In this document: positions 14,542 to 26,316 of the stretch, piece after piece | Layout of the letters: each line of letters opens with the position of its first letter | Position numbering within the stretch: position 1 is the stretch's first letter | DNA from: Gymnogyps californianus | Taxonomy: Eukaryota > Chordata > Aves > Accipitriformes > Cathartidae | DNA length: 64,000 nt | NCBI RefSeq assembly: GCF_018139145.2 | Contig: NC_059471.1 | Span: 44,818,226-44,882,225 of the forward strand | Reading direction: 5' to 3' | Position numbers and translations under genes: made by a program | The notes under the pieces: model-generated | Told to the model about the DNA's origin: nothing | Seen by the model: only the letters and a program-made list of their open reading frames with translations | Database searches by the model: none

Positions 14542-15132
14542 TGTCATGGTTTAACCCCAGCCAGCAACTAAGCACCACACAGCCACTCACTCACTCCCCC
14601 CCACTGGGTTGAGGGAGAGAATCAGAAGAGTAAAAGTGAGAAAACTCGTGGGTTGAAATAAAGACGGGTTAATAGGTAAAGCAAAAGCCGCATGCACAAG
14701 CAAAGCAAACAAGGAATTCATTCACTGCTTCCCATCGGCAGGCAGGTGTTCAGCCATCTCCAGGAAAGCAGGGCTCCATCACGCATAACGGTTACTTGGG
14801 AAGACAAACACTATCACTCTGAACATCCCCCCCTTCCTTCTGTCCCCAGCTTTGTATGCTGAGCATGACATCATATGGTATGGAATATCCCTTTGGCCAG
14901 TTGGGGTCAGCTGTCCTGGCTGTGTCCCCTCCCAACTTCTTGTGCACCCCCAGCCTACTTGCTGGTGGGGTGGAGTGAGAAGCAGAAAAGGCCTTGACTC
15001 TGGGTAAACACTGCTCAGCAATAACTAAAACATACCTGTGTTATCAACACTGTTTTCAGCACAAATCCAAAACACAGCCCCATACCAGCTACTATGAAGA
15101 AAATTAACTCTATCCCAGCCAAAACCAGCACA
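14542..15132 (-). mobile_element. Solo LTR of an avian endogenous retrovirus (TguLTR5-like), minus strand
   Basis: On the plus strand the element begins TGTCATGGTTTAACCCC and ends CCCAGCCAAAACCAGCACA, the reverse complement of the same LTR family as 62290-62870. It therefore reads on the minus strand. Its 5' part (U3) and its 3' end match the other copy, but its middle differs: it lacks the poly-T/(ATT)n block and instead has a unique-looking segment (about 14640-14820 on the plus strand). In sense orientation the CRE position reads TGATGTCA (plus strand 14866-14873) and the TATA position reads TACAAA, so the promoter appears decayed. No internal retroviral sequence flanks it. A target-site duplication is not clear. 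Confidence 0.85.
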
Positions 15133-16769
15133 ATATGTCATCCTGATGTCAATACCAGGCAAAATAGTCCAGCAGGTGGACATGACTCAATTAATAAAAA
15201 ATTAAAGAAAAACTATGCAATTGAAGTGAGTTGCTATAGTTTATGAAAAATAAAATTTAACAAGCTACCATTACAGAGAGATGTTCCACATGTGTATGGA
15301 ACATGCCAGCTTTAACACAAAGCCTGTCCCTGCTTTACTGTCACCTTGCAGCAGAGGGACTTGTTACCTGAGCAGCAGCTGGTGGCTCTCAGAAGGACCA
15401 TCTCTATTGTCCTTTGACCAGGTCCTCTGCTGACGCAGCCTGCAGGAGCTCAGCTGGCTTCAGTAGAGCTGTGTTTTTTCACATCCCAAGCCCAGATTTA
15501 AAATAAACAAACAAACAAACAAACAAATAAAGAAATCCATTATTTCAGAAATTCAGTCAAGTGGAGCTGGCCTTGCTGGCCTTTTCACTGCTGCCAGCTT
15601 CTTGCCCAATATTGCCTAAATTGAAGTAAATATTTTGTGACAGCCAGGAGAGACCTGTAGTAAACCTCTCGATCTTCACTTTGTGCAAACGCTCTTCTCA
15701 ATTTAAGATCTGCTCCACTTGTTAATAACAGTTAAAGTGTACTAAGTTTGGACAATGCAATGGATGTCCAGTAGGAGAGAATTCAGAGTACGGTATGAGT
15801 TCAGAGAGCAGATCTTTTGGGGCTTCCAAAATACTCACTCAAGCTCTTTCCAATAGTAATTCAGAATCCCAGGTGCATCAGATTGGATGAGATGAGCTAA
15901 TGTTCAGCCATAGATTGTGGGTAATGTAAGGTGACGTATTAAGTGTTTTCCTTTATCATGATTGCTCATGTGTAACCATTACGCAGACCATTACCTCACA
16001 AAACACTCGTGAGCCAAAAATCACTCATAATGACAGTATATGTTTACTAAAGTGACATTCAGAGGACTCCAGCACCAGTGCATTGAAGATTATGCCCTCT
16101 AAATTACAACATGAATTAATTCACTTATTTCCACCACCACCTGTGGGTCTCTGTTCTTTATTCAGTTTTGCATGGTTGAAGCAGCATAGCAGAACAGGCC
16201 TATATTAGAGTCAGAGTGCAGCTGTGCACTGTAGTTCATCATAATTTGTTGACTATGAAATATTCTTAATTGGAAGTAGCTGGCAGACAACATGGCAGAT
16301 GATTACAGAATGATGGTATTAATTTGTTGGCAATTTTGTTCAAGTTGTTTTTATTAAAGACCCTACTCCTCATGTCCTGTACCAAATGAGGGACAAAAAT
16401 AATAAAAAAATATTATTTTAAATGTGCTAGGGTTGAATCAAGCAGAGTTATAAATGCCACTGGTACAGAACAGGAAAGCCCTACTGATGCCTGCACTGAC
16501 TCAAATTAGTGATCAGTTGACTCATGAGCATGCAAGCAGGAGAGACCAAGCTTGCATCTGCTCCTCCTGAGAACATTGATGTGCAGCCCTTCCTCCAGCT
16601 GGGACAAACCTACAATGATTCAGAGGGAGGAAAAAGTACATAAGTATACAAATATATCTGGACATTGAACACAAAGAAGGAGTGGGAAATCCTCCCCAGC
16701 AACCTACTGAAGATGTGACATATGAGATACACTACAAGTCTCTGTCAAAATGTGGAAGTTAACAAGCAT
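15133..16769. other. Intergenic between solo LTR and CR1
   Basis: Unique-looking AT-rich sequence with a CAAA repeat. No retroviral internal sequence follows the LTR, supporting its solo status. Confidence 0.6.
15505..15529. repeat. (CAAA)n microsatellite
   Basis: About six CAAA units in non-coding sequence. Confidence 0.9.
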
Positions 16770-17470
16770 GTTTGGGGGTGCTGGTTGGTGGTAAGTTCAA
16801 TAGGAGTCAGCAGTGTGCCCAGGCAACCAAGAGGGCAAACTGCATCCTGGGGTGCATCAAACACAGCATAACCAGCTGGTCAAAAGAGGAGATTATCCTG
16901 CTGTATTCAGCGTTGGTGCAGCCCCACCTTGAGTACTGTGTGCAGTTCTGGGCCCCACAGTGTTAAGGTCCTTGAGTGCATCCAGAGGAGGGCAACAAAG
17001 CTGGTGAAGGGGCTGGAAGGCATGTCCTATGAGAAGCAGCTAAGGACTTTGGGTTTGTCTAGTTTGGAGAAAAGGAGGCTGAGGGGCGACCTCATTGCTC
17101 TCTACAGCTTCCTGAGGAGGGGAGGTGCAGAGGGAGGTGCTGAGCTCTTCTCCCTGGGATCCAGTGACAGGACATGTGGGAACGGTTCAAAGCTGCATCA
17201 GGGGAGGTTCAGACTTGACATTAGGAACCATTTCTTTACCGAGAGGGTGGTCAAACACTGGAACAGGCTTCCTGGAGAGGTGGTCGATGCCCCATGCCTG
17301 TCAGTGTTTGAGAGGCATTTGGACCATGCCCTTAATAACATGCTTTAACTTTTGGTCAGCCCTGAAGTGGTCAGGCAGTTGGACTAGATGATCATTGTAG
17401 GCCCATTCCAACTGAAAATATTCTATTCTATTCTATTCTATTCTATTCTATTCTATTCTATTCTATTCTA
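16770..17470 (+). mobile_element. CR1 LINE, 5'-truncated 3' end
   Basis: The segment encodes the C-terminal part of CR1 ORF2. In one frame it gives SQQCAQATKRAN and YSALVQPHLEYCVQFWAP; after a frameshift near 16962 it gives [52 protein letters not shown] and a stop near 17346. The 3' tail is the (TTCTA)n repeat at 17420-17470, typical of CR1 ends. Compared with the related copy at 18190-18722, about 12 bases are missing near 16962, which explains the frameshift. The element is noncoding today. Confidence 0.93.
17420..17470. repeat. (TTCTA)n microsatellite, CR1 3' tail
   Basis: About ten perfect TTCTA units directly follow the CR1 3' end. CR1 elements end in short tandem octamer- or pentamer-like repeats, so this is the expanded tail of the element. 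Confidence 0.95.
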
Positions 17471-17619
17471 TGCTATTTTATGTTGAGTTAAATGCCTAGT
17501 TTCCTGTTTTCACCATGGCTCTTAAAGGAGAGAAAGAAAAACCACAGTCCATAGATCTGCTGGTTCTAGCCTCAGGAAGTCACTAGCCTAACCCTCACAC
17601 TTGAATCCAGTTTCTGTAT

Positions 17620-17990
17620 TAAAGCACATCCTTAGCAGTATTTCTGACCATATTTAAGAGACTTTAAATCCACTGTCATCCTAGTTAAGCTTTTCTAGTG
17701 CTTAACTATCCTTACGCTAGGAAAATGCATCTAAAGTCAAGGCCAAGTTTGCCTAAATTGAACTCCAAGCCATTACCTCTCGTTAAGCCTTTGGCAACAA
17801 GATTGGAAAGCATCCCACTATCAGGTCTCATCATACACACTAGCATATGGGATGAATGACCTCTGCTCTTCTCTTCAATGAATTTAGAAAGCTGTACACC
17901 TTAACCATTAGGAAAGGTTTGTTTCCTGACACTTAGGTCCCATTTATAGCCACACTGACATTTCCACATTCTTCTTGAAATGTGGACTTC
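17620..17990 (-). mobile_element. Ancient degenerate CR1 3' fragment
   Basis: Blocks such as TTTCTAGTGCTTAACTATCC, AAGCCATTACCTCTCGTTAA and TTCTTGAAATGTGG resemble antisense CR1 3' regions in the expected order, but with heavy divergence. It occupies most of the spacer between the two young CR1 copies. Boundaries are approximate. Confidence 0.55.
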
Positions 17991-18189
17991 AGACCAGGCT
18001 TGATATCTGTATCACAGTAACAGCCTTGTCAAAGCTCTGTGGACAGCCATGGCATTTCCCAGTCCTTATGGGATATTCTCTTTTTTATTTCCCAAGATCA
18101 CAGGTGCTATTTTGTCACTGCACTATTCTGAGATTCAATTTTTCAAAATTATTGAATATTTCTTATAGCTGCTTTTTCCATGGAGAATG

Positions 18190-18722
18190 GTCAAGAGAAG
18201 AGAAGAGAAGAGAAGAGAAGAGAAGAGAGAATAAAATACTTCAGTTGGAAGGGACCTACAGTGATCATCTAGTCCAACTGCCTGACCACTTCAGGGCTGA
18301 CCAAAAGTTAAAGCATGTTATTAAGGGCATGGTCCAAATGCCTCTTAAACACTGACAGGCATGGGGCGTCGACCACCTCTCCAGGAAGCCTGTTCCAGTG
18401 TTTGACCACCCTCTCAGTAAAGAAATGGTTCCTAATGTCAAGTCTGAACCTCCCCTGATGCAGCTTTGAGCCATTCCCACATGTCCTGTCACTGGATCCC
18501 AGGGAGAAGAGCTCAGCACCTCCCTCTGCACCTCCCCTCCTCAGGAAGCTGTAGAGAGCAATGAGGTCGCCCCTCAGCCTCCTTTTCTCCAAACTAGACA
18601 AACCCAAAGTCCTTAGCTGCTTCTCATAGGACATGCCTTCCAGCCCTTTCACCAGCTTTGTTGCCCTCCTCTGGACACATTTGAGTACCTTAACATCCTT
18701 CTTAAATTGTGGGGCCCAGAAC
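18190..18722 (-). mobile_element. CR1 LINE, 5'-truncated 3' end, minus strand
   Basis: On the minus strand it encodes the CR1 ORF2 C-terminus in one open frame ([49 protein letters not shown], ending NNML). It is almost identical to the copy at 16770-17470: I count roughly nine substitutions over about 430 aligned bases. The tail, at 18193-18231, is built of AGAAG units (sense TTCTC) instead of the usual AGAAT. The 5' truncation near 18722 abuts an LTR-like fragment. Confidence 0.92.
18193..18231. repeat. (AGAAG)n microsatellite, tail of minus-strand CR1
   Basis: About seven AGAAG/AGAGA units at the 3' end of the minus-strand CR1. The unit differs by one base from the TTCTA tail of the neighbouring copy. 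Confidence 0.9.
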
Positions 18723-18723
18723 T

Positions 18724-18960
18724 ACACACATCGCATCTACCTTTATACCCCCCAACTACAGCCCCTGATTGTATCTAAGTTAGTAGTATAAGACTAAAAG
18801 GCTAAATAGTCAAAGGTGTATAAAAGGCTTATAATCGAAAAGTTAATAAACACTGGTCAGAACTTGATTGTATTTGGAAAGAGCCTCAGGAGATGCCTGT
18901 CTGTCCCCACTGACTGTGGAAAGTATCCAGGACAGTAAGGCTCTGTTAAGGGTCGAACAC
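18724..18960 (+). mobile_element. Possible retroviral LTR fragment
   Basis: TATAAAAGG at 18819-18827 is followed after 17 bases by AATAAA at 18845-18850. The close placement of TATA box and poly(A) signal just before the expected cap site resembles the architecture of avian alpharetrovirus or ERVK-type LTRs. The left side is abruptly joined to the truncated CR1. No primer-binding site or internal retroviral sequence was recognised, and I could not define terminal TG/CA ends. The call rests on architecture only. Confidence 0.3.
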
Positions 18961-19094
18961 AAGGCAGAATGTATCCAGGGTGAAGCCCACCATGCTGTGG
19001 AAGGAATTGTTTCTTTGCGTCTTTGTTTCTAGAGGTCTCGTGCATGTTTGTACTAAAACACATTTTATGGGATTGTGACTGTTTAAGCAGGCAA

Positions 19095-19880
19095 TTATGT
19101 TGATGCTGCCTGTATTGTGTTCCCTTCTATATTTTTTAACCCAACAAACTTTGTGTTGCCTAAGAACCCTACCTGAAAACACTTTGTATGGTCATCGATG
19201 TTGTTAATGAAAATACTGAACAGTGCCAGCTTAAGAGTCAGTGCTGGAAACAGATGTGCTCTTCCTTTGTAACAACTGCTTGAGATCTCTCCAGGAGCCA
19301 CTTTGCGACATACTTGTTATGTGTTGTGCTGCATTAATTTTATACAATTCATGTTTCTTAGTCTAAATGTAATTGATAGAAAGTCAAATGCCTTGGAGAA
19401 ATCCAAGCATATGACATCAGTATAGTTACCATTGTCTGCCAGCTTCAGAACAAAAGACAACAAACAAACCCTACCTTCCAACCAAAATACTTACAGCTTC
19501 TAATTCTTTGTTCTGCAGTCCAAAACCCATGACCCTGTATTTTCTAACCAATGCTGTCAGGATAATTATCTGATAGCTACCTGTGTCATTCCTTTCATCA
19601 TTTTCAAACACCAGACCAGTACCAAGAGTTTTTAAATCCTCAGGAATTCCTTCAGTTTTCCAAGCTTTGCTAAAAATTTGCCATGGGCCTTCAAAGATCT
19701 TGGCTAATTTCCTTATGACTTTTAGATGTAAGTTTGCCAGCAGATGTTGCCTTCCCTCTTCTGCAGTTACAGATGGTAACCTCTCTATTCCATCCACGAC
19801 ATGGTATGTGCTGGACACAACTTCCAGACTCTTTTCAAATACAGAAGAAAAACAGCTGTTGAGCACATCTAACCTCTTTC
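19095..19880 (-). pseudogene. Decayed CR1/L3-type LINE reverse transcriptase
   Basis: On the minus strand, translated pieces follow the order of a CR1 RT domain. First comes LNSCFSSVF, then GPWQIFSKAWKTEGIPEDLK (family pattern: PLSIIFEKSWRSGEVPEDWK), then NDTGSYQIIILTALVRKY (family: DPGNYRPVSLTSVPGK). After a gap with several breaks come LFSIFINNIDD (family: LFNIFINDLD) and FLGNTKFVGL (family: FADDTKLGG). The catalytic FADD motif is lost, reading FLGN. Frameshifts and missing blocks show it is an old, dead copy, much more diverged than the nearby young CR1 ends. Confidence 0.7.
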
Positions 19881-22800
19881 ATCCATGAGTCGCAGCTTCG
19901 TTATCTGCATATAGCTATCATATCTGACATAGGGATTCTTCTTTTCACAAACATTTATTTTCTTGTCTTTGAACCTATTATCTCAGAATCAGAATACTTT
20001 ACTCTTAGAATGGTATCTTTTCTATGGGTTTTCTGAGTTGTGTTACAAATCTCTCCATAACAGGCATATAAGGCATAAGTTCCATTAAATCCTGTATTAC
20101 AGTTCAGCAGTGAAACAGAATAATTATTGCTCTGTTAATTTGTGTTTCTTATGATTACCCATAAGAAGAATGCAGAATCATGGCACAGTTTCTGCTTCCT
20201 TGTATTTCACAGGATAAAACAGAAGAAGGGAGTTATCACATTTGCATTTCATGTTTAATAGTATGGCAAATATCTATCCGCAATCAAAAGCTCTAAATGA
20301 CACTACCAGAGCTGTACAAAGCAAGTCTCACTGCCACTAGATTTTGGATGCTTGCATGGGGCATCCCCTATCTACTACAGTATTTACAACAGTCCTTCCT
20401 GCTTTCTCACCTAGTTGTCATTGCAGATACTTAAGATCGTTTGGCTGTTTTCAGACTGGTATTCTTTCATCCTTTAGCTCAGTATAACAAGACTCAGTCA
20501 CTAAAGCTGTGTCTGACCTATTTGAGGAGGCTAGAACACTTCTGCTTTTGTCCATACTTGATCCTATGAGGAAGAAGAAGTACAGTGAGCAAAACCTCAG
20601 CTTTCTTGCCAGCTTTTTTATTTAGTTAATTAGTTATTATGTATTTATTTAATTATTCTCCTGGAATTTCCAGTTTGCAAAAAATTTTCGAAAATCTGAA
20701 ACTGAAGTTAGATCTGATTCAGAACTCTATTTTGAAACCAAACAAAAAATGAACTTCCCAAGTAGCAGATAGCCTGCATTTTGAGCAGATGTCAAGTTTT
20801 GAGACAAAATTTGACTTCCATTTTGTGTGCTACTGCCCATTCAGGTCTTCACAGAATGTTGGGAAAAGATATAGTCTTGAGCAATTTCTCACCAAGTTTA
20901 AAATAGGAACTGCTGGAGATTTCATGAAGAAACAGCAAAATATACCATTGCAAAAAACATTCATTGAAATATGCAATTATTATAATTAATAATACCGCTA
21001 TTAACAAAAGGCACTTCTCTGCCAAAGCTTGAGGCACTCTTCAAGGCGTTAAAAGAAATCACAATAATTATCAAAGAAAATATACAGCCTGGTAGAACTT
21101 TGAGATGGAAAATAGTTATTACATCACCCAGTTCATTCTCTCTTTGCCAATGGAGGACTGTAATAGTAAGTACAAATTCATCTTCAATATTTGGATGCAG
21201 GTTTCCAACTTTTTTTCGGCATAGCAACAACTCTTTCAACATAAGAGTAATGAAATCTTGGCGCTCTGGCCCTCAGCTTGAGAATCTCTCCGAGAGCCAA
21301 AGCTTGTCCAGACTTTTCTGTGTGTTTGCCCAGATAAATGTAGTTAAATGGAATTGTTTACATTGCTGTTTTTCCTGTTGCACTTGTTCTCCAGCCAGAA
21401 GTCCTATATAAGAAAGAGCGTTTTGCATACAGTGTTGCAAAACAGGACATCTCCATACAGTACAGCTAACTTATTTTAATAGAGCAGAAAGTAAGTCTTG
21501 ACTTTTTTTTCATTTGCTTGCAGCTGTCTGAATAAATTGCCAATATGACCCAGCTGCTTAAAATTTACATTTTCTATATGCATATTCCTATTGTAAATAA
21601 AATAATTAATTTATAGTGGCACAATGGGACAGATCCAGCTGAGGTCTTAGATGACGCTTCCAAGTGTAGCTCTTGAATGCTTCAGTTGTAGGCACCAGGG
21701 TCTAGGATTCATTCTGCCAGCCTTGTAAATGCTCGTCTAGGCGGTGTGAAAACGAGTGCTTCCTGTCTGCAACCCATGTCTTAGATTTGTATGTGGCAGC
21801 ACCCTTTGAAACCTCTGGATCAGGCCATACTGCTCTGTCAAACTCTGAATCTCAGCATGTTGTAGACTGGAGCTAAGCCCCAAAACTACTCAGACCAGTG
21901 TTTTGGGGCATGCTCGGGCATGCGGGCACCAAGGCAACTCTCAGGTCAAACAGCAAATCAGTTCAGCAAGTCTAGTGAGCTCAGTAAGGTTAGGCTGACC
22001 AAGCATGAGGTTTTTGTTTGTTTGGCTTTTGGATCAGATGCACCTAAAGTTCATTCCTCTCCTTAGACTTCTCTGTCCTTTTGTTTTTAATTTGTGGAGG
22101 TTAATCAAAGTCACTTACATGAATGGGATGCTAAGCATGTCCCTGGGAGGAGAACCCGGTCATCCAGTTAAATGCCATCAGTACTTAGGAAAATGAGGCA
22201 TACAGCAGAAATTTCTGGTCTATTGCATGCTGCCACCAAATTAGAAGGTGGAATTAGCTAATGGGGACAAAGAAGAGGCCTATGCTAAAGTATCTTTTAG
22301 ATGGTTCTCTTTTTCCTTTTTTTATACTCTTGACATCATTGGCATATAAAACCTATTTTAGGAATGCAGGCCTGGGTTGTCAAGTCCAGATCCCTGATGA
22401 TTAGATGATAGGCAACTCTTATAAAAGAACCTTATTATTCCTTGATTGTGAATATGAGTCACTTCCAGTTTGCTCAGTCTGGGGAGGCCCCCTTTGCAGG
22501 TGGAAACAAGTCACAGATTCGTTTATTCAGGTCTTATTTTTTGTTGTCCTGTCAAAAATATATACACCGCAAATCTCCTCTTTATTTCAGAAACACTGGG
22601 GGGGAGGTGCATATGTGTCACTTCCAACAGGCATTCAGCTTTCACCTGCCAAACCCTTAAGATCTTTTCTCTGTTCCAGTACCTGCACAGTCACGCAATG
22701 TCCTCCCTCAAAAAACCCAGAAAAATAATAGGATTTGAATAAAGCAAACAGAGAAGCTGATATTGATCTAAGCTGACTACAGAGGAAAGTAATTAAAAGG

Positions 22801-25800
22801 CTGATTATTGCTCCTGTGATGCAATTTTGAGATTCAGAACAATACATTCTCCACCTTGTTTAGCCTGCTATACCCAAATAAATAAAATCCAGCTTTTTAA
22901 ATTATTTAGCTCTCTGTTTCATTTTAGCAGTATCCTCTGGGATTGCCTTGTGTACGTGAATAGGACCTATTTGTTTTTATAGCTTCTTCTCGTATTTATA
23001 AGCTCACCCAGGTAGTAGAGTGAATTCAAAATCAATGACACAGTGCTCAACTAATTATCAGTCACTTTCTATTCCAACTGTTTACAGGAAAAAAAACATG
23101 ACATATTTGAAGATCTTCTGTGTTTGCTGTATAATACTACACAGTTACTTTAATTTGGTTTAGAGAGAGCTGGACTGACACTGATCTTACAGATGTCAGT
23201 GGTGAAACTCCAGCTGGCTCTAATGGAAGCAGTTTGAGCTCTGGTGAGGACTTCTGGAAATGCCACCTTCAATTGCCAGAGCGGCAGTTTTAATGAGAGG
23301 AAAGGTTTCCTCTCTTGAAACATTCACCGCCTCCACACCAGCTAGTAGAAGTCTGTCACAGGGACCGCAGCAATTTCCCCATGACATTTCAGTGGCTCTG
23401 GATGCTCAAACACTCTGCCCCAGGAAATCCTTGCCTCGAGCACCACTGTGGTTCCTTGCCACCAACCCGCCGCTGTGCTGAAGAGTCTGTGTGCTTGAAG
23501 TTAAATATGGACTTTCTGAGAGTCCTCTAAATTAATTTTAGATACTAGTATAGGGAAAACAGTGAGAAGCCTTAGGCCAGGCTTTTAAACTCTGAAGGAA
23601 GTATCACTGTCTGCCTGATCTACCCTCCCACACTTCCACTGGGAAGGAGAGCAGATGGCCACGAGGGCTGTTTAGTCTGGCCATTTTTGAGTTCTTCACT
23701 GAGTCATTTATAAATCTGTTTGTTTTTCAGCCTCTTTGCAAGACAGTGTGATTGCTCTTCCCTGTAAAGGCCTTCCAAAAGTACAATTGCACCATTAGCA
23801 AATAACATTAGGGAACTTCTAAAGCCAGTGCTAAATGATACTGGCTGGTTTCCATAGAACTTTATTGCCTCCACTGAATGAGAGCACATTACTGCTTTGG
23901 TTATGCTTGTGACAAAGCAATTTATTAGACTCCTTCACTGCAATTTGTCTGCCCTAAGCTATGCATCCAAAGTACATGTAGACGTCTCTCCCAGTTAGGT
24001 ATTTGCACTTAGCTGCAATAGTTGCCCGCAGGCAGCAGTTAATTCTTCCATAGACCCACTACCAACCACCTAGATGTCAAGGTCTTCATCCTCAGTGGCT
24101 TCCTCAGTCAGGATGGCAGACTTTCCAGCTACCCCAGATAAAGACTCCTGCAAGACTCAAGTCAGTACTTTAAACGTAGGCAAGTAGATGGCCCATGTGG
24201 AATTGGGAGCTATGAAGCCTGGCCCTGTTGGTGACCCTTGTCGTCATGGAGAGGCAGCTGAGGCCAGGTACAATACTCTAGGACATCTCTGATTATACTA
24301 GATACACGCATTTAGATAAATGAATTGAGACTTAAATGTCTTATCACTTCTCCTGCCCACAACCACTTGCTGACAAGTTGTACCTCACCCAGCCTGTGGA
24401 TAGCTGTGAACAGCTCTCTGCCCACCACAAAAGTAGCTAATGGGTTTAATTTTGAATTGCACAGGAAACAAAAACAAAACCTCTCAGCTCTGTGGTCTCC
24501 CTTCATAGCTGTGTAAGACCTTTCATGTATGTCTTAATATATCCTAAATCACTGACTCCAAGCCCTTAGCAGGCCCCTAGCTTTCAATAAAGTGGGATAA
24601 AACAGAAACTGCTTCAAGTTCTTAAAAGACATGTGGATGAACCTGGTGCTGAAGGCCTGGGCCACTAAGCTGCAAGAACAGAGGAGTTACCCTACTGCCT
24701 AATGGCACATCAATACATTAAAAAAACCACCCTGAAACCATTTTCTGGCACTGATGCCAGCTGGCATGGGACACCACTGTTCAACTCTCTTGGTCTCCAA
24801 AATAGGTTAGCAGCATCCAGCTGCCTGTTGGGAAGGGTCTCTGGGCCATACTAACTCCTTAAGGATGCTTGGGTGCTGTTTGGAAGAATGCTAGCTCAGG
24901 CCAGAGGCCACTCCAATGATACAACAGTACTGGCAATTGCGTTGCAGTGCTCGTGAATGTTTCCCACCACTGCTTAATTTACAGGTATAATTGTAGTCAG
25001 AGTAGCCAGCCGTGCTCAGTGCTTGGGTTCACGGGACTGATGCTTTCCTTTGCAGGGAGGACAAATTCAGTAAATAAAACACAAATTCCTCTCAGGCTTC
25101 ATTCTCAACCTCCTTTTTTTTTGTTTTTGCAAGTCATACTCATGTCTCATGAACAGTGTAGGGCATGTGATTCCCTGGGTTCTTGTAAATCTCAGGTCAC
25201 CTAACGGAGTGAGCTCCTGACAGACCACACACAGATGAGGGAGGCCACTCAGCAGCTGGCACTCATCTATAAGCAGTGTGTGTCCAACCTACTCAGCAGC
25301 CTCAGGCAAGGCTGTGGGTGTGATGGGTGATAGCTACCTGCTCTGCAGGCCCCATGGAAATCAGTATCCACCCAGGTAAGACAGATGAACTTCTGCAATG
25401 CCTGGCCATAACACTGACAGTCAGGTTTCTGACTGTGAGGTGGTCAGCTCTTTTGACCTAAAAGGAGGCATGGATGTGATACTCAACAGCTTTCAGCAGT
25501 CCTCTGAAACACCAAGGGTTCACTAGGAAGGTAGGTATCTGCAGTCTTCCATGGAGAGGTGATTAGTCCCTTGGTTGCTGCTCAGGGGAAACTATCCCAA
25601 ACCAAATGAGGGTCCTGAGCAGGTGGGGGAGCTATATTCAAAGCTTCATGCTGCTCAGTGTGTCAGTGGGCACACATTAGGCAACATAAGTCCAGGGGTT
25701 TTTAATATATATTCACTCCATCCTTCTGTTGCATTTTCTGCATTTTCTATCTCAAATCCTGTGGGTTTTTCATAAATACAACATAGTGTGGGCACATGTC

Positions 25801-25913
25801 CTCCCTTTTAGAATCAACCATGATTGGTTAAAGATGTGGCTGTTTGCCACAGTCAGAGTATCCAGGGACTCTCCAGGCACTCAGCACTGCAGTCTTACTA
25901 CTTTCCTTTTCAG
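19881..25913. other. Gene desert
   Basis: No gene or young repeat was recognised. Very AT-rich around 20.6-21.1 kb. A donor-like CACCCAG|GTAAGA at 25376 stands alone. Confidence 0.55.
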
Positions 25914-26316
25914 GCTGCTGGAGTTCACTTCTTTCTCATGTCCCTCAGGCCTCCACAAAGCCTTTCCTTATCCACCACCCCCACCCCAGCTTCTCTTTGC
26001 CATGGCTCCTAGAGGTAGAGGAGCAAGCTGTGCATCATTTCACCTCTCTCCAGGGTGTAATGAAGCGCACTCCCAGTCCAGAGGTGGTGGTGTCACCTCA
26101 CTGTCAGGCGTTTACTGAAGACCAGGTCTATTACCATGAGAACAATCACATTGCTCCTCAGAATGGGTTTAGGTGTGCTTCAAGCAGGTCTGGTGTCAGA
26201 GACAAGGAAGACAGGCATTGGCTTCTCTGGAGAAAGTACAAAACCCCAAAACAATGGATGGTTTTGAGGTATTGTTCAACACACACCATAGTAGCTGAGA
26301 TCAAGCCAAGCACCAG
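25914..26316 (+). other. Exon-like segment with an open frame
   Basis: The acceptor-like TTACTACTTTCCTTTTCAG precedes the segment and CACCAG|GTGAGA follows it. One frame is open through all 403 bases, part of a 158-codon ORF at 25844-26320, one of the longest in the window. The peptide has no recognisable domain and is H/S/P-rich. A further donor-like CACCCAG|GTAAGA lies at 25376 and acceptor-like sites near 26631 and 27090. It is weak evidence for a noncoding or lineage-specific transcript. Confidence 0.15.

Noticed and set aside
15287..15304. Inverted TGTTCC/GGAACA half-sites resembling a steroid-receptor or p53 element
   Set aside because: The orientation and spacing do not fit either consensus.
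16772..17348. Open frames in the plus-strand CR1 as host genes
   Set aside because: They are the C-terminal end of CR1 ORF2 with a frameshift; no independent gene.
25844..25913. 5' part of the 158-codon ORF as coding sequence
   Set aside because: No promoter or homology; only the segment bounded by splice-like sites was kept, as a weak candidate.
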